Below, piece after piece: positions 49,668-62,004 of a stretch of 64,000 nucleotides of DNA. Positions within the stretch are counted from its first letter, which is position 1. Each line of letters opens with the position of its first letter. This stretch comes from Absidia repens (taxonomy: Eukaryota > Mucoromycota > Mucoromycetes > Mucorales > Cunninghamellaceae): assembly GCA_002105175.1 (NCBI GenBank), contig MCGE01000004.1:620001-684000 (forward strand), written 5' to 3'. A model generated the notes under the pieces. It had not been told where the DNA came from. It made no database searches and was given only the letters and a program-made list of their open reading frames with translations. The position numbers were made by a program, and so were the translations under genes.

Positions 49668-51898
49668 ATGTACAAGCTATTACTTCATTGTCACAGTCCA
49701 TTCGGAAAACGTATTTTATTCAACAGAAAGCCAGTCGCATCCTCGATCCTCAATACTACCCCTACTTCGTGTTCTTTGCTACAGCAACAACGACAGCAAC
49801 ACAACGACTACCATAACCACGACTACAACACTATGGATGATATTGACATCTCACTCTACAACACTGTCACTGAAGGCAAAGCTACGATCCTCTTCCCCAA
49901 AACCAACGAGGTTTTTTACAATCCAATCCAAGAATTCAATCGGGACATGTCTATTGCCGCGATTCGTACTTGGTCTGACATGTTTTTGCAGGAAAAACGG
50001 GACCGCCTTGAAAAAAAACTTGCCTCGACCAAGTCTGAGAAGGAGCGACAACGACTAACTGAAGTAAGCAAAGTATCAAATCGGTGAAGATGATGGCGAC
50101 GTAAAAAAATCATGCTTATGGGTTTTTTTTTTTTTTTTACCAAGATATTAGATACGAACACTGGCTTGAACTTTAATGTATTAGAGGCATTGGCAGCTAC
50201 GGGTCTACGCTCCATTCGATACGCCAAAGAAATACCCAACCTGCGACAAGTGGTAGCGAATGATTTATTGGATGATGCTGTGGAATCTATAAGGCGAAAT
50301 ATCATTTACAATGGCTTGGATGAAGGTCTTGTACGCCCCAACAAAGGCGATGCAATGTAAGTAACTTGTACAGGTTTATTATGTGTGTTCTGTCAATCAT
50401 GCTCACTTCTTCAAAAGGCGCGTTGTGTATGACACCGTAGGAACTCATCAAAAGTATGACGTGGTGGATTTGGATCCTTATGGCTCTGCAGCTCCTTTTA
50501 TCGATGGGGCGGTTCAAGCAGTTTCTGACGGTGGATTACTCTGTGTCACCTGTACTGACCTAGCTATTCTTACTGGCTCAATGCATCCGGAAACTTGGTA
50601 AAGTTGATAACTCAAAACCCTTTCTACGATTATATTTGATTGACACTATGTTATTTTTTCATCCATTGTAGTTTTGGAAAATATAACGGTATGCCTTTGA
50701 AAAAAACGTTTCCTCATGAGATGGCATTACGACTGGTATTACAGATGTTACAAACTTCAGCTGGACGATATCGACGATACATTGTGCCAATGGTGACGTG
50801 TAGCATTGATTTTTATCTACGTGTGTTTGTTCGGGTATATACATCTCCCAATGGCGTCAAGGAAGCCGCTAGGTAAGTCCATCATATTAAAAGGAAAGAT
50901 CAAAGGTAAACTGGGTTGCTAATATGTCTTCAATCTTAATAATAGTAAAATTGGTCTTATTTACGAATGTACAGGGTGTCATTCGTTTGCAACCCAACCT
51001 CTAGGTCAAGTCGAATTCAAAGAGAATGGTGTTAAGCGACATTCTCCTGGCTTTGGTCCACCTGTTAATACGGCTTGTGATCATTGTGGAAATCCGCATC
51101 ATGTAAGATGACCATCAAAATAAAAATAGTCACATGTATTTATTGCTCTCTTTTATTTATATACATACATTGCTCAGGTTGGTGGTCCTGCATGGATTGC
51201 ACCGTTACACGACAAAAACTTTGTTGGGAAAATGTTACAGCATGTCATGGACAACGAACAAAACTATGGCACTCATAAAAGAATGAAGGGAATGCTATCT
51301 GTGATTCAAGAAGAAGTGGAAGATCCATGCTATTGGACTATTCAGAGGATTTGCGGAACTCTACATTGCAATGGTATTCCTATGCTGGATTTATTGTAAG
51401 TTGTTTAGTTGATAATAACTATAATCATAAGCACAGAGGCTCACTTCCTTTTATATGTTTAGCTCTGCTATTTTGAATGCTGGCTACCGCGTATCCTCGT
51501 CTCATTGTGGTCCACAAACTATAAAGACAAATGCACCTCCAATTGTGGTTTGGGACATCCTACGTGAATTCGTGAAAAAACATCCTGTGGTTATGGCCAA
51601 CATTGATGAAGATTCACCAGCGCGAATGATTCTGGCAAAGGAACCGACGTAAGTACAATCCGAAACGAGGGTCAGTGATAGAGACTGGAACATTTTACTA
51701 ATTAATCACACTCCATTTATTTATATATACATGAACACATTTTCACTTAGCACTGCTGTGGATTTTACAAGACACCCTAATGCCAAACCCGAATCAAGAA
51801 ACACCGTTCGATACCAACAAAATCCCGCACCAAACTGGGGCCCGAAAGCGCGTGCGGGCAAGAAACGGAAAGCAGATGGTAGCACTATTGAAGATTAG
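49668..51898 (+). CDS. TRM1: tRNA (guanine26-N2)-dimethyltransferase Trm1
   Basis: SAM-dependent enzyme that makes m2,2G26 in cytosolic and mitochondrial tRNAs. Eight exons: 49668-50063, 50145-50356, 50418-50597, 50672-50872, 50946-51102, 51178-51395, 51463-51648, 51751-51898. From the ATG at 49668 the product is 565 residues; from a second in-frame ATG at 49833 ([10 protein letters not shown]) it is 510. The extra N-terminus ([18 protein letters not shown], then SSILNTT) is basic, hydroxylated and lacks acids, like a mitochondrial presequence. Family motifs: [51 protein letters not shown] (catalytic DPYG), [12 protein letters not shown], a zinc-binding CTGCHS...CDHCGN pair, and [20 protein letters not shown]. 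The basic tail RAGKKRKAD suggests nuclear entry. It is complete. An AATAAAAATCC signal follows near 52024. Confidence 0.96.
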
Positions 51899-52132
51899 GT
51901 AGCTAGTTATATTATAATTATTAGTGTTACTATTATTGTCATTGCTATTAATGATCACTTATTGTATTGTATTTTATTTGTATATTTGTGTGTGTATGCG
52001 AAACGAATGATGTTTTTTAGACCAATAAAAATCCTGCAGAATTCTTTTATTATTCGAGCTGGCATTCAAATTTTAGTTTTTATTTTTATTTTTGCTTCTC
52101 TTCCCTAATAGTGCTTCCTTGGCGTCCATCTT

Positions 52133-52898
52133 ATGACCACGACAAATAGTAGCGCTCAAGGGCACTCTTTCCAAGCTTTCCATAATATGGTTGGCCCTAC
52201 GTCTGAACGACAGCAAACTATGAATGAACGATACGCAGTACCTGAAAACTTCCTGGAAGTCGAGATCAGGAATCCCCTCACTCAAGGTAAACAAAAATAA
52301 AGGACTCGCTCATTCATTATCGCTTACATTTTTTTTTTTTTTTTTGATATAGGTATTGGACGAAAAATGTATACTGATTATGAGATTCTCTGTCGGGTAA
52401 GGGAGCATGAAAGATACAAGACTTTTGAAATACTGGTTACTGACGTCCCTTCCTTCTATTTTTATTTTTATTTTGGTGGTGTTCGCGTTGGTGTGTCTGT
52501 GTGGGGGGAGGGGTTGAACTATAGACGAACCTTCCAAGTTTTGGATTGCAGCAATCATCCGTCCGCAGAAGATATAGTGATTTTGAATGGCTAAAGGTTC
52601 ACTTGGAAAGAGAAACAACTCGGGTCAACATTCCCTCCTTGCCTGGTAAAGTCTTCACCAACAGATTTGATGATAACGTCATTGAACAGCGACGGGAAGG
52701 GCTGGAGCGATTTTTACAAATGTAAGTAAAGTCTACAGATCAGTAGAGAGGGTGGCATTGATGATATTGTATACTTATCAATACTGAAATGTTATCCACA
52801 GTGTCTCCGGTCATCCGTTATTGCAAACTGGAAGCAAGGCTATGGTCGCTTTTATTCAAGATCCTGGTTTTAACAAGCACTCTTACGGCTCATTCTAG
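52133..52898 (+). CDS. SNX3: PX-domain sorting nexin, Snx3/Grd19-like
   Basis: Cargo adaptor that binds PtdIns3P on early endosomes and works with retromer in recycling. 163 residues in four exons: 52133-52286, 52353-52396, 52525-52721, 52802-52898. The protein is essentially one PX domain: [20 protein letters not shown], then the phosphoinositide-binding [10 protein letters not shown], the proline loop [27 protein letters not shown] and GHPLL near the end. Length matches the Snx3 family (~160). The spliced join between exons 2 and 3 gives CRTNLPSF, matching the family's KTNLPxF. It lies tandem to Trm1, 234 bp downstream. Confidence 0.94.
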
Positions 52899-53658
52899 TT
52901 TAGTTCAAATAAAACAACTGTTTACTATACCATTTATCAAAATAAATTTTATTACATATACTATTCACAATCACCTTTTTTCAAATGTATCCGATCTCAC
53001 CGAAAATCATATACAAAAGTGAACACACTTTATATTACATTCGCTTAAATCATCCATTTAGAATATAAGCCCCTTCCCTCGCTGTAGCTAATTCCACATC
53101 CATTTTATCTACTCATTGTAATTTAAATAAAAAATTATATTTTACGTTTACATGGCTCCAATCTCATAACTCATTGATTTATGAACAGAATAACTTGTAG
53201 TTTGGAATTTCATATATGATAAGGCAGTGAATTTTTTTTTATAGATAAAGATTTACAGTATCACATACAGTCTGTTTAATGTCCCATGAACGATGATTCA
53301 GAAATTATAGGAATGTCAATTGCTGAGCCTGTTGTAGACAAGATGGTATCTTGCCCAATTTTTTATCTGTCATGCACAAACAAAATAGATAAGTGAGTAT
53401 TTATATTCAAAGTCCGTTCCAAAAAGGAGATGCGCTAATGACAGGTGGTCTGTTGAATGTCTCCTTTAATGACTTCCTGGTCAATTTATCAGTTCACCAC
53501 TATTTTCAAATGTCAACCCAAAAAAAAGAAGAAAAAAAAAGAGGTAGAACAAGCTGAGTCTTATTCAGTTTAAAGGGAAAAAATGGAATAAATAGCACAA
53601 AGGAAAATCAAAAACCATCATATCTTTACCCCAATTCTTCTTCTTAAACTTGATTGAT
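52899..53658. other. Intergenic, no gene recognised
   Basis: Contains AAATAAAAAATTATA and AAATAAATTTT poly(A)-like words (52905-53145) for the Snx3 gene and AT-rich sequence beyond. No coding frame found. Confidence 0.5.
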
Positions 53659-54509
53659 ATGAATTGTAAGCAAATAATTGAAACCATTCATTTTTTTTTT
53701 TTTTTTTTTCGTTTGTAATGATTAGATTTTCTTTTTTCAGATTTCAATAATGCAACGGCATTTGATGACAGAATCTACGGGCATCATAACTGCTATGACC
53801 AAAACTGCATCAATCAATCAATGATGGATTTATGTACCGTTGGATCTTTCTATGACATTCCGCGGGATTATGATATGGCATCCTTTTACTCTTTTTCTTC
53901 TTCCAGTGATCTATCGACCCCTATGGAAGACCCCAAGTCCAATGATATCAAATCCAACCCCGCTCGGTCCACCTCCACCACTGCTGCAACATCTTCCAAC
54001 GTCAAAAAGCCCCGAGCAAAAGATTCAGGAAAAAAAAGGTGCAGTAATTGCTTTGCAAAATCAAGTCCCAGCTGGAGACGCAGCATTGAAGGCTCAAAAT
54101 TGCTCTGTAACGCATGTGGATTATAGTAATATTTTCATTCTTTAATGTGGATTTATAATCAGGACTGATCTTTTTTTTTTTTTTTTTTTTTTTTTAAAGC
54201 GAAAAAGTAAATGGCCGGAAAAGAATAGTGTATGTGCAGCAGGACGGCTCTGTCAAAGTAGCTAGAGGTAATCATTATTCATCCTCTAGCAGCAATTCTT
54301 GCCCAGAATGTCGCCAAACTGAATCAAGATAATGACGGATCCTCTCAGTACCTGTCATCTCCCATTGTAAGTAAAAAAAACCAAAAAACCAAAAAAACCC
54401 CCTCCGTCTACTTTTATCCGACCAGTTGAAAAGAGAGCGGTGTTTGAGCGATTCTGGGTTGGATATTCATAAAATTTTTTCTTACTATCTAAAAAGGCTG
54501 ATCCTTTAG
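53659..54509 (+). CDS. GATA-type zinc-finger transcription factor
   Basis: Small DNA-binding regulator. Proposed exons: 53659-53665 (only ATGAATT), 53741-54125, 54200-54267, 54290-54366, 54426-54509, giving 206 residues. The single GATA finger is complete, CSNC-X18-CNAC (SSPSWRRSIEG, KLLCNACGLYEKVNGRKR), and the trailing DGSVKVAR matches other fungal GATA proteins. After VKVAR the frame breaks: either it reads on and stops at 54332 (174 residues), or a 22-nt GT-AG intron at 54268-54289 restores a frame (AAILAQNVAKLNQDNDGSS) that continues through a normally spliced last exon to 54509. The second looks more coding. The start could instead be the ATG at 53821 if the 7-nt first exon is wrong. 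DNA-binding is confident; regulatory targets are unknown. Confidence 0.82.
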
Positions 54510-54768
54510 GTGAATACTGTGTTTTTTTTCTTAGTTTCTCAATTTTTGAATCAGTATATTCCTGCTACTTCTATTGCATTTTATCTACGGTGTTTTTTAT
54601 GTTCAATAAAATATATACACATTCTTTTTTGTCTGATTGCTTGTGGATTTGTCTCAAAAAAAATGGCGGCGATTAAAAGTTTGAATTGGGCAACTGTCCT
54701 TTTTTTTTTTTTTTCACCCATCTTGCCTTCTCTGAACATTATTCATACCTTCATCAATAGTGTTTCGA
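54510..54768. other. 5' flank of the GDS1/APSES gene
   Basis: AT-rich with T runs near 54700-54715. A possible splice acceptor (CATCAATAG) sits just before the start, so a 5' UTR intron is possible. Confidence 0.35.
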
Positions 54769-54986
54769 ATGTCAGACAAGAAAGAGTCGTATGAAAACAC
54801 AAACACATCAACATATACTAGACCCGCACGAAAAAAGCCTGCATTACCTAATATCCATCCAGACGATGCCAAAGATAAAGTCTTCACTGCTATTCTGAAA
54901 GCATTACTCAAAAAGGGAAACAAACCAAGCTCACCAAAGGAATTGGCGAATGATATTGTCAAACACAAATATGCAACACTAGGGTA

Positions 54987-55020
<34 letters not shown>

Positions 55021-58000
55021 GATACATACGTATATACGTATTATTTTTGTTAATATGTTGGACGACCAAAACACTGACCTTTTGCTGTCCTGTCTTCTTT
55101 GTATATAGGGGCGCCACACCATTTGCTACAGTGTCTTCTCGGATATCGCAGCACTTCAAACGGGCAGCCGCGCACAATCCACCTAGGGCGCCTTTACTGG
55201 CAAAGCACGTTGATCAACGGCACTCAAGAAAAATCAACTATAGTCTTATTACCCCTGGAGACAATGCAAAGTCAACAGCCCATTCATCAACATCAACATC
55301 GTCCTCACCAGCATTGTCATCCAAGTCATCACAACAACCAGCATCTGCAATTCAACAAGAACAGCATCCATTGGCCCAGCAACATGAGCTATCAACAATA
55401 GGGGATATTGAAGAAAAGCTTTGCCAAACATCCGACGTGTCATCCGATGAAGAACAAAAGGAACATCAAGTACAACAAGAAACAAACCATGCTATGGCGG
55501 ATTCACGATCAGTCTCTCATACAGGAAGCAAATCCACACCACTCAGTACTCGAACCTCTTCTCGTAGGAGACAGCGTCTAAGAGCCGGCAACGACAAACG
55601 GCATCACTCGGACTCAGACCATGAATCAGTACCGGAACCCAAGCGAACAAGACGAGAATCGTCGATCACCAACTTACACTCTTCCGACACTCACAGCAAC
55701 GACATGCACTCACGACACTCAGATCAATCACCTGTGAAATTGGATTCTGATGAAGACAGCGAAGCAGATTACTCAGATTACTATGAAGAAATGATGAAAG
55801 GCGATGAAACCATGGCTCACATTGAAATCTCAAGGCGACGATCCTCCGTCTTCCGGCGACCTAGCACTGTCAATTCGGGTACTACAACGACCGTAACGCC
55901 AAATGCCAACAACAACACCAACAATAATAGTCATGCGACAGATTCTCCGAAATTGGTGGGACGAAAACTTTCTCTTCCTCTAAATGGACTACTTGGTGAC
56001 AATGAATTTTGGACTTCTTACACCTTTGAACAAGACGTGACGAACGACGCAACCTTTATCGCTGATGAACACAACGCCTCTCACCAACAACAGGTCCCTT
56101 TGAATATCTTGGCACCCGAATCAATCTCTGAAACTGAACTGGATTTATACTTTGGCGGTCCTACTCTTTCCAATACCCTGGGCAACAAAAACAACGGCAA
56201 CACTGACGACAACAAACTCAGCCGATTCTCCGCAAGGTCTAGTCGAAAGAGCTTCTGTGCTGTCTCTAATGGGAAGGAGGCTTCGCTTTTGCATCAGGCC
56301 CTCATGGCGAACTCGGCTCGTGTCGGTGGCGGCGGTGAACAACCTGTTGAGTCGACTGTATCTGATGAGGACGACGACGACGACGATGACATCGATACTC
56401 ATACCCTTGTACGGCGCAAGTCATGGCCTTTGACACATGCTGCCTCTCAATCACTGGAAGAATCTGGCACTTTTTTGATGGACAGCGAGGCATTTTTGAA
56501 GCAAGTAGCACCCAACGGCATACCAACAGAATCAACACCACAGCAGGGCACAACGATCTCTGAACGCATAGATAGTGATGGTAGCGACAATGGTATTGAC
56601 GGTGGTGGCGGTGATGAACGACACAAAGTAGACCTCGAGAAACAAGACGATGGCGCTAATGGTGACAGCACTATTATTGGTTACAAGACAACTGAAACCG
56701 AAGACTCGGTGAAGGTGGTAGGGAAGGACGACGACAACGACGACGACGAGGCACTAGCACCCATCAGCAAAACTTATTCTGAAAATGGTCACCGATTCAC
56801 TATCATGAAGAAACTCCTGGGCAATCTGCTATGCTACGAATTGGACTCACCTGATGATATTCCCGACACAAAGGTGCTACGTTTCATTTCGTCGAATGAC
56901 GGTGCAAGTGAACATGTGGCTCTCCGAACTAGGCATGCAGATGCAGCAAAACAGGATCAGCGGCGGAATAGTCAGCATTTTTATTTGGTGGAAGGCTGTG
57001 TAAATGCTACTCAACTGCGCAAGGCGGCTCGTCCTGTGTTGGGAAAAGGCTCTTTTGATGCTGCAGCCGAGGTGGAGGAAGGTAGAATGGTGGTCACTCT
57101 TACAAAAGGTTCATTGGAATGCCGCGGTGCATGGTAAGCTACTTTTTATTTTTATTTTTATTCTAAAACGGTTTACTTACTTTGCTTGGATTTGTTTCTT
57201 TTTCCCAATTTTTAGGGTTACGTTGGGCCGTGCTCGCGAATTGGTGGATGAATTTGAAATTGAAAGCTCTCCCGGTTTGGCCAAATTGCTTGGAGACGAT
57301 CCAATGAGTGAAAATGATTCAAACAAACGCAAATCATCTTCCACTGGTCAAGGTAAGTTTGTTTAGACCACTGACATTCACTGTCGAAGCATTATTAACA
57401 CCTTATTTATTATAGATATTGATGCATCATCTCCCACATCTTTGATATCTGCTACTGCAAGTAAACTTGGGTCTATGTCAGCACCAGCCTCCGGCGATGA
57501 AGCAGATGATGATGATGAATTTGTACATTTTGAAGAAGATGAAAAGGCACCAACAACATCAACCGATACAATTGAACTTGAAAATGCGGAAGAAAAACCA
57601 ACATCAGCACCACCAATAGCAACAGCGACAGAACCAGTACCGGCATTGACGGCGGATCCGTCAGCAAATACACCAACCTTCAATTTAGCAGCTCTGCAAC
57701 AACTGACAGCTGCTATTCCTGGCACTGCACAGCTGAACCCCACCATTGATCTAGCTCGATCTTTTGCTTCTTATATGCAAGCTGTGGTAAAAGCAACAAC
57801 AGGCGTATCGGTATCCTCATCCACATCGTCTCCTTCATCCCCTTCGTCATCAACCATACCTTCATTAGCTTTTGATCTGAAATCTGTTTTGGCTAGATTC
57901 CCTGCGCTGGACGCTTTATTGAAGAAGGATTCGTCTCTATCTGCACCACAACCCATTACTCCACAATCATTGCCAACATCCCCTACATCCATTTCACCAC

Positions 58001-59676
58001 ATGGAGCCGATACCAGCAAGATCCACCCAACCACACCAACCAATCCACCAATGTATATTACCGTGATCGATCATGTCACAGTTTGTGTAGCAACTCTTAC
58101 TGTACCCAGTGACAATGGCGACAAAAAGTACAGGGTATTACGACGACTTGATTCAGGCTTTGTCAATGGTACTAGTTTACTGACCGCAGGCGGGATTGAC
58201 ACTGAACGGGAACGAAGCATGATCTTAAGCTTTGAAATGGAACGTATTCGGATACCAAACAAGGACAGTGAGCTATGTGGAACGTGGATACCATTGCGAC
58301 GTGCACAAGAACTGGCGGTGACTTGCTCTATACAAAATCGGTTGGGACCCTTCCTTAGTGACCGGGTGGAAAGCTACTTCTCTCCCGCTATACCAATATC
58401 CCGTAGTCTCTCTGGTGTGCGCAGTGGTAAACCAATTATGGGACTCAGAAAATCATCTAGCAGCATAGACCTTGGAAGCAACAAAAATATACTCATGATG
58501 TCAGCGTCAGCAACAGCTTCTGGATCAACACAACGAAAACCAGCCGCGTCAACACAATTACAACAACTGCTTTTATCGCACCCCTACAAGACTCTCAAAC
58601 TGGGCGGTGGTCATCCGTCTCTCGGTATGTTGAAGGCTCCTCTTCTTGGTAGTTTTGATCGTACTGCAGATATTCGACAAAAACGTTCCATATCGGTGAT
58701 CAACAGCCGGCGACTTCAAAGCAGTGGTGGTGACGACATGCCCAACTTACCATCAGTAGATCAATCTGTACAACAGCAGCGTGATGTAGATATTGATATT
58801 CTCAATGATGACGATCTGAACGACAACAATTCTGATGCAGACACTGAATCTGATAGTGATGTGAATGAAGTGCGAAAACGAATGAAACGTATGCGTGACG
58901 CGGCTATTGATGCGATGGAAACTGGTCAATCTATTGATCTCGAAGAACTTCTTAGTCGAGCTAGTGGACCCATTGTGCAGCCTATGCGATCTGTCCACAT
59001 GCGTGGAACATCATCCTCAACTAGTTTCAGCAAGAACGGCCCCTCAACTATTAAACGACGAAGATTATTCGATGTCGATGAAGAAGGGAATGCTCCATCT
59101 GCATTTAGAAAGCCAGCCAACTTTTTACCTCACGGACGACGACGACCACCGACAGTTGCCACACACGGACCTCATGGCGGAAAATTGACCACCTCAATGA
59201 TCAAAAAATCTGCTTCTTGGAACGGTGCTCTTCCACTTCCTCGCAACAATGTGGTGCTCCCGGGAACAAAAAAGGCAGCAAATGGACCAAAACGAAAGAA
59301 ACCACAGAAAAAGGATGCCCTCAGCAATAACCATGTGGTAGAACATCATGATAACGACAAGAAACATGAATCCAGGTCGACGGCACCAGCAACTACGACA
59401 CACCTCACTGCAACAATGACGTCAAAACCATCGTCACCGCTACCGCCACCACCTTCACCCTCACCATTAGCAGCAGTTACAAAAATAGATACAAAAGCGA
59501 ATGGCGGAAGTGTAAATAGCTGCGATGATGGTAAATCGAAATCAAGTGGAAACTCTGACGATCTACCCCCGGCAACTGATACAACTCTGGTGGTATCCAA
59601 GCCCTCCGTATCGGATGAAGACGAAGACGAAGAAATTGATATTGGTGGAAGCGACGACGATGATGATGTGCGTTAG
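54769..59676 (+). CDS. GDS1-type winged-helix protein with two APSES/KilA-N-like segments
   Basis: Large, mostly disordered nuclear-type protein, 1545 residues in four exons: 54769-54983, 55109-57133, 57216-57352, 57416-59676. The N-terminal ~25-115 is a GDS1-like winged helix (DKVFTAILKALLKKGNKPSS, then LGGATPFATVSSRISQHFKR, then PPRAPLLAKHVDQRHSRKI). A long Ser/Asp/Glu-rich region follows. A first APSES/KilA-N-like segment at ~633-785 has LVEGCVNATQLRKAA and, over an exon junction, GAWVTLGRARELV. A second at ~1004-1112 has RVLRRLDSGFVNGTSLL and CGTWIPLRRAQELAV. Both keep the VNAT/VNGT and W(V/I)xLxRA hallmarks. Basic stretches (KKAANGPKRKKPQKK) and a very acidic end follow. DNA-binding regulator is the best reading. 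This domain combination in one chain is unusual to me; the target genes are unknown. Confidence 0.85.
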
Positions 59677-60299
59677 ATATAATATCCCTTTCAATTTCCT
59701 GACCTTTCTGTTTTACAATTATTATCCCCCCCCCCCTCATCTTCTCCCTTTTCTTTTGTCAACTAATTTTTGTTTGTCGTATATATGTAAATTCCGTATG
59801 TGATTAGTATTATCCCTAGTATCTTTAGTATTTTTAGTCTTCTTATTCAATCTATCATCAATTTTTTTTTATCCAAAAATAAAATGTAGTCTGTTTTGTA
59901 TTTGATATGTCTTTTTATGATGATGACGACTTTACAGTGGTTGGGATACTTGAGGAGTACTGGTGCTCCTATGACAATGATAAATGCTGTATGGGAATCG
60001 ACAGTGGATGGGTCAGGAAAAAAAAAAAAAAAAAGGATCGTGGGATACAGCAAGACGGGTTGATGACTTCAATATAGGACAGAGAATTTGATAGAAGGTT
60101 ATACATGCAATTTGCTGTGGGTTCACATATAGCATGACTCTGTATTGACTATCAATTTGGATTTGATAAATGATGTCGTACTATTGAGAAACCTGAAAAT
60201 GGTTATAGACTTTTAGCTTCCAAGTGGTCTATACCTATTGACCAGACGCTGGCACTCAGGGAAGGGAATTTTTTTATAGTGAAGGGAAATAGAAAACAG
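59677..60299. other. Intergenic, no gene recognised
   Basis: A C10 tract near 59727 and AAAATAAAATGT poly(A)-like signal near 59877 end the GDS1-like gene. Beyond this there is no supported coding sequence. Confidence 0.45.
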
Positions 60300-61240
60300 A
60301 TGTATGGTAGGACACTATCAAAACAACATTTTGTATTATATAATGAGTCAGACGATGTTTGATAAAAGGGGATATTTTATTGAAACATATTGAGTAAATA
60401 CTAAGCTAAAGGTATGAGGTTCATTGTAAGAAGGGATCTAATGAAGGAAACATGTGGGTCACCAATGGGTGATTTAAACATCGTTTCAACAATAATCTAA
60501 AGGATGAACTTCAAAATGGGGGGGGGGGTTAATATTACTATACAAGGCATGGAAAAGGCCGAAGGGGCACATGTAATTAAAGCGCGGCATGCGTTCATCG
60601 CTAATGAAAAAGGGGGTGATGGTATGGAGAAAAGGAATCTGAAACGACATGAAAGTGACTATTGGGTCGTTGTTTATTGAAGCATGTAAAAAGATATATG
60701 TTTTTTATTCAGTTGTAGATACAAAATATGGACAAGCTAAAACTAAACTGAGCTAATGGAGTCCTCAAAAGTCTACAACTAACGGTGGTCCTAAATCCTG
60801 AATCCAAAACGAAAGGGTTTTCCCTAGCATTTTGTAATCCCTGAACTGAAACCCCTTCTAAACTAGCCCTTACACTAATCTAAGTCCAATATAAGTCCAT
60901 AGAAGTTACAATCGTGAAAGAAAAAGGATGGAAAGAGAGATGAGGAAAAAAAAAAAAAAAAAAAAAAGTAAGTGAATAAATACGCACGTGGGCGGGATTT
61001 GAAAGGGACTTCTTTTTGTCTCTTGGTGGATGTAAAAAAATCAATTAACACCATGCAGCACTATTAAGATGGCAGTTCTTTATTATTGGCAGTACTTTTA
61101 ACCATTTAACGTAAGTAGCATGGTAGTTGTTTTTTTCGTGAGGTCTTCGCAGATAAAATGGAACAATTTGGGTTAGTTTAGTTAACCCTTTCATTGTAGA
61201 ATATTTTGTCACCCGCTTTCGGATAACTTATCCTCATCGA
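60300..61240 (-). repeat. Dispersed non-coding repeat, copy G
   Basis: Minus-strand copy. In reverse: core around 60790-60845 (TTTTCCCTAGCATTTTGTAATCC), pyrimidine tract (A run near 60950), CACGTGGGCGGGA near 60985, then ATTAACACCATGCAGC, TTCGCAGATA and GTTAACCCTTTCATTGTAGAAT. These outer words match copy B, extending the element beyond its core. The left part (ATATTTTATTGAAACATATTG near 60372) also matches B. Confidence 0.8.
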
Positions 61241-62004
61241 TTAGACCAGTATACATTATGTATTACGGTGCTCCCCATACCCACACACCCATAACCAGCT
61301 TTATTTTCGATAGGTGCATGGCCCTATTGTTGGATCAGCTTAAACCAGCTGTTATAGTTTATCAAATATCACAGTTGAATAAAAATATACCTTGTCGTTT
61401 TAGTTTTATACAATCTCCCTTGCGTTTAGTTTGTCTTGTCGAATGGATATATATATCCACGCCGTATAGAAAATATGCGCGTTGGATAAAAGTGGCCGGT
61501 ATATTAGTGCAAGAAAAAAGGGTTACGAAGTTATAAGGCAATTTTGATCAATAGTCTATTGTATAGTACTGGATTTCAAAAAATTAGGCATGAGAGGAGT
61601 ATCTTGAAAGATATAGTGTTTGAAGCGCACCGAGAAATTTTGAAAAGAAAGCATTCAATGAATCACAGCCGACACAGGTTAGTCATTTTGACATACACTA
61701 TACACAGAATGCGAAAAAAAAAATCCAGTCTCATGTTCAATAATATGAGTAAAAATTGGTTATACATCATACATAATATGCATAATGCTCTTGCTGAACT
61801 GCGCCACATAAAGAAATGAATATCATGTCTGTATCCTTTTAGTTATACTCTGTACCGTGCAAAATATCATACATGGGACAATACTACGATAGTGTGATAT
61901 TGCAGAAAAAAAAAGTATATATTTTTATTGTAGTTTGATATAATGATGGAAAGTATAACGACAATAAGTATTAAAACTAAAGTAGACAATATACTAGAGG
62001 GGGA
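61241..62004. other. Intergenic, no gene recognised
   Basis: Two open frames (61258-61536 and 61544-61819, +) lack motifs and sit directly beside the repeat, so they are not called. A GC-poor stretch follows to the claudin-like gene. Confidence 0.4.

Noticed and set aside
61258..61819. Two adjacent plus-strand open frames of about 90 residues
   Set aside because: No recognisable motif, beside repeat copy G, no splice links and AT-driven composition.
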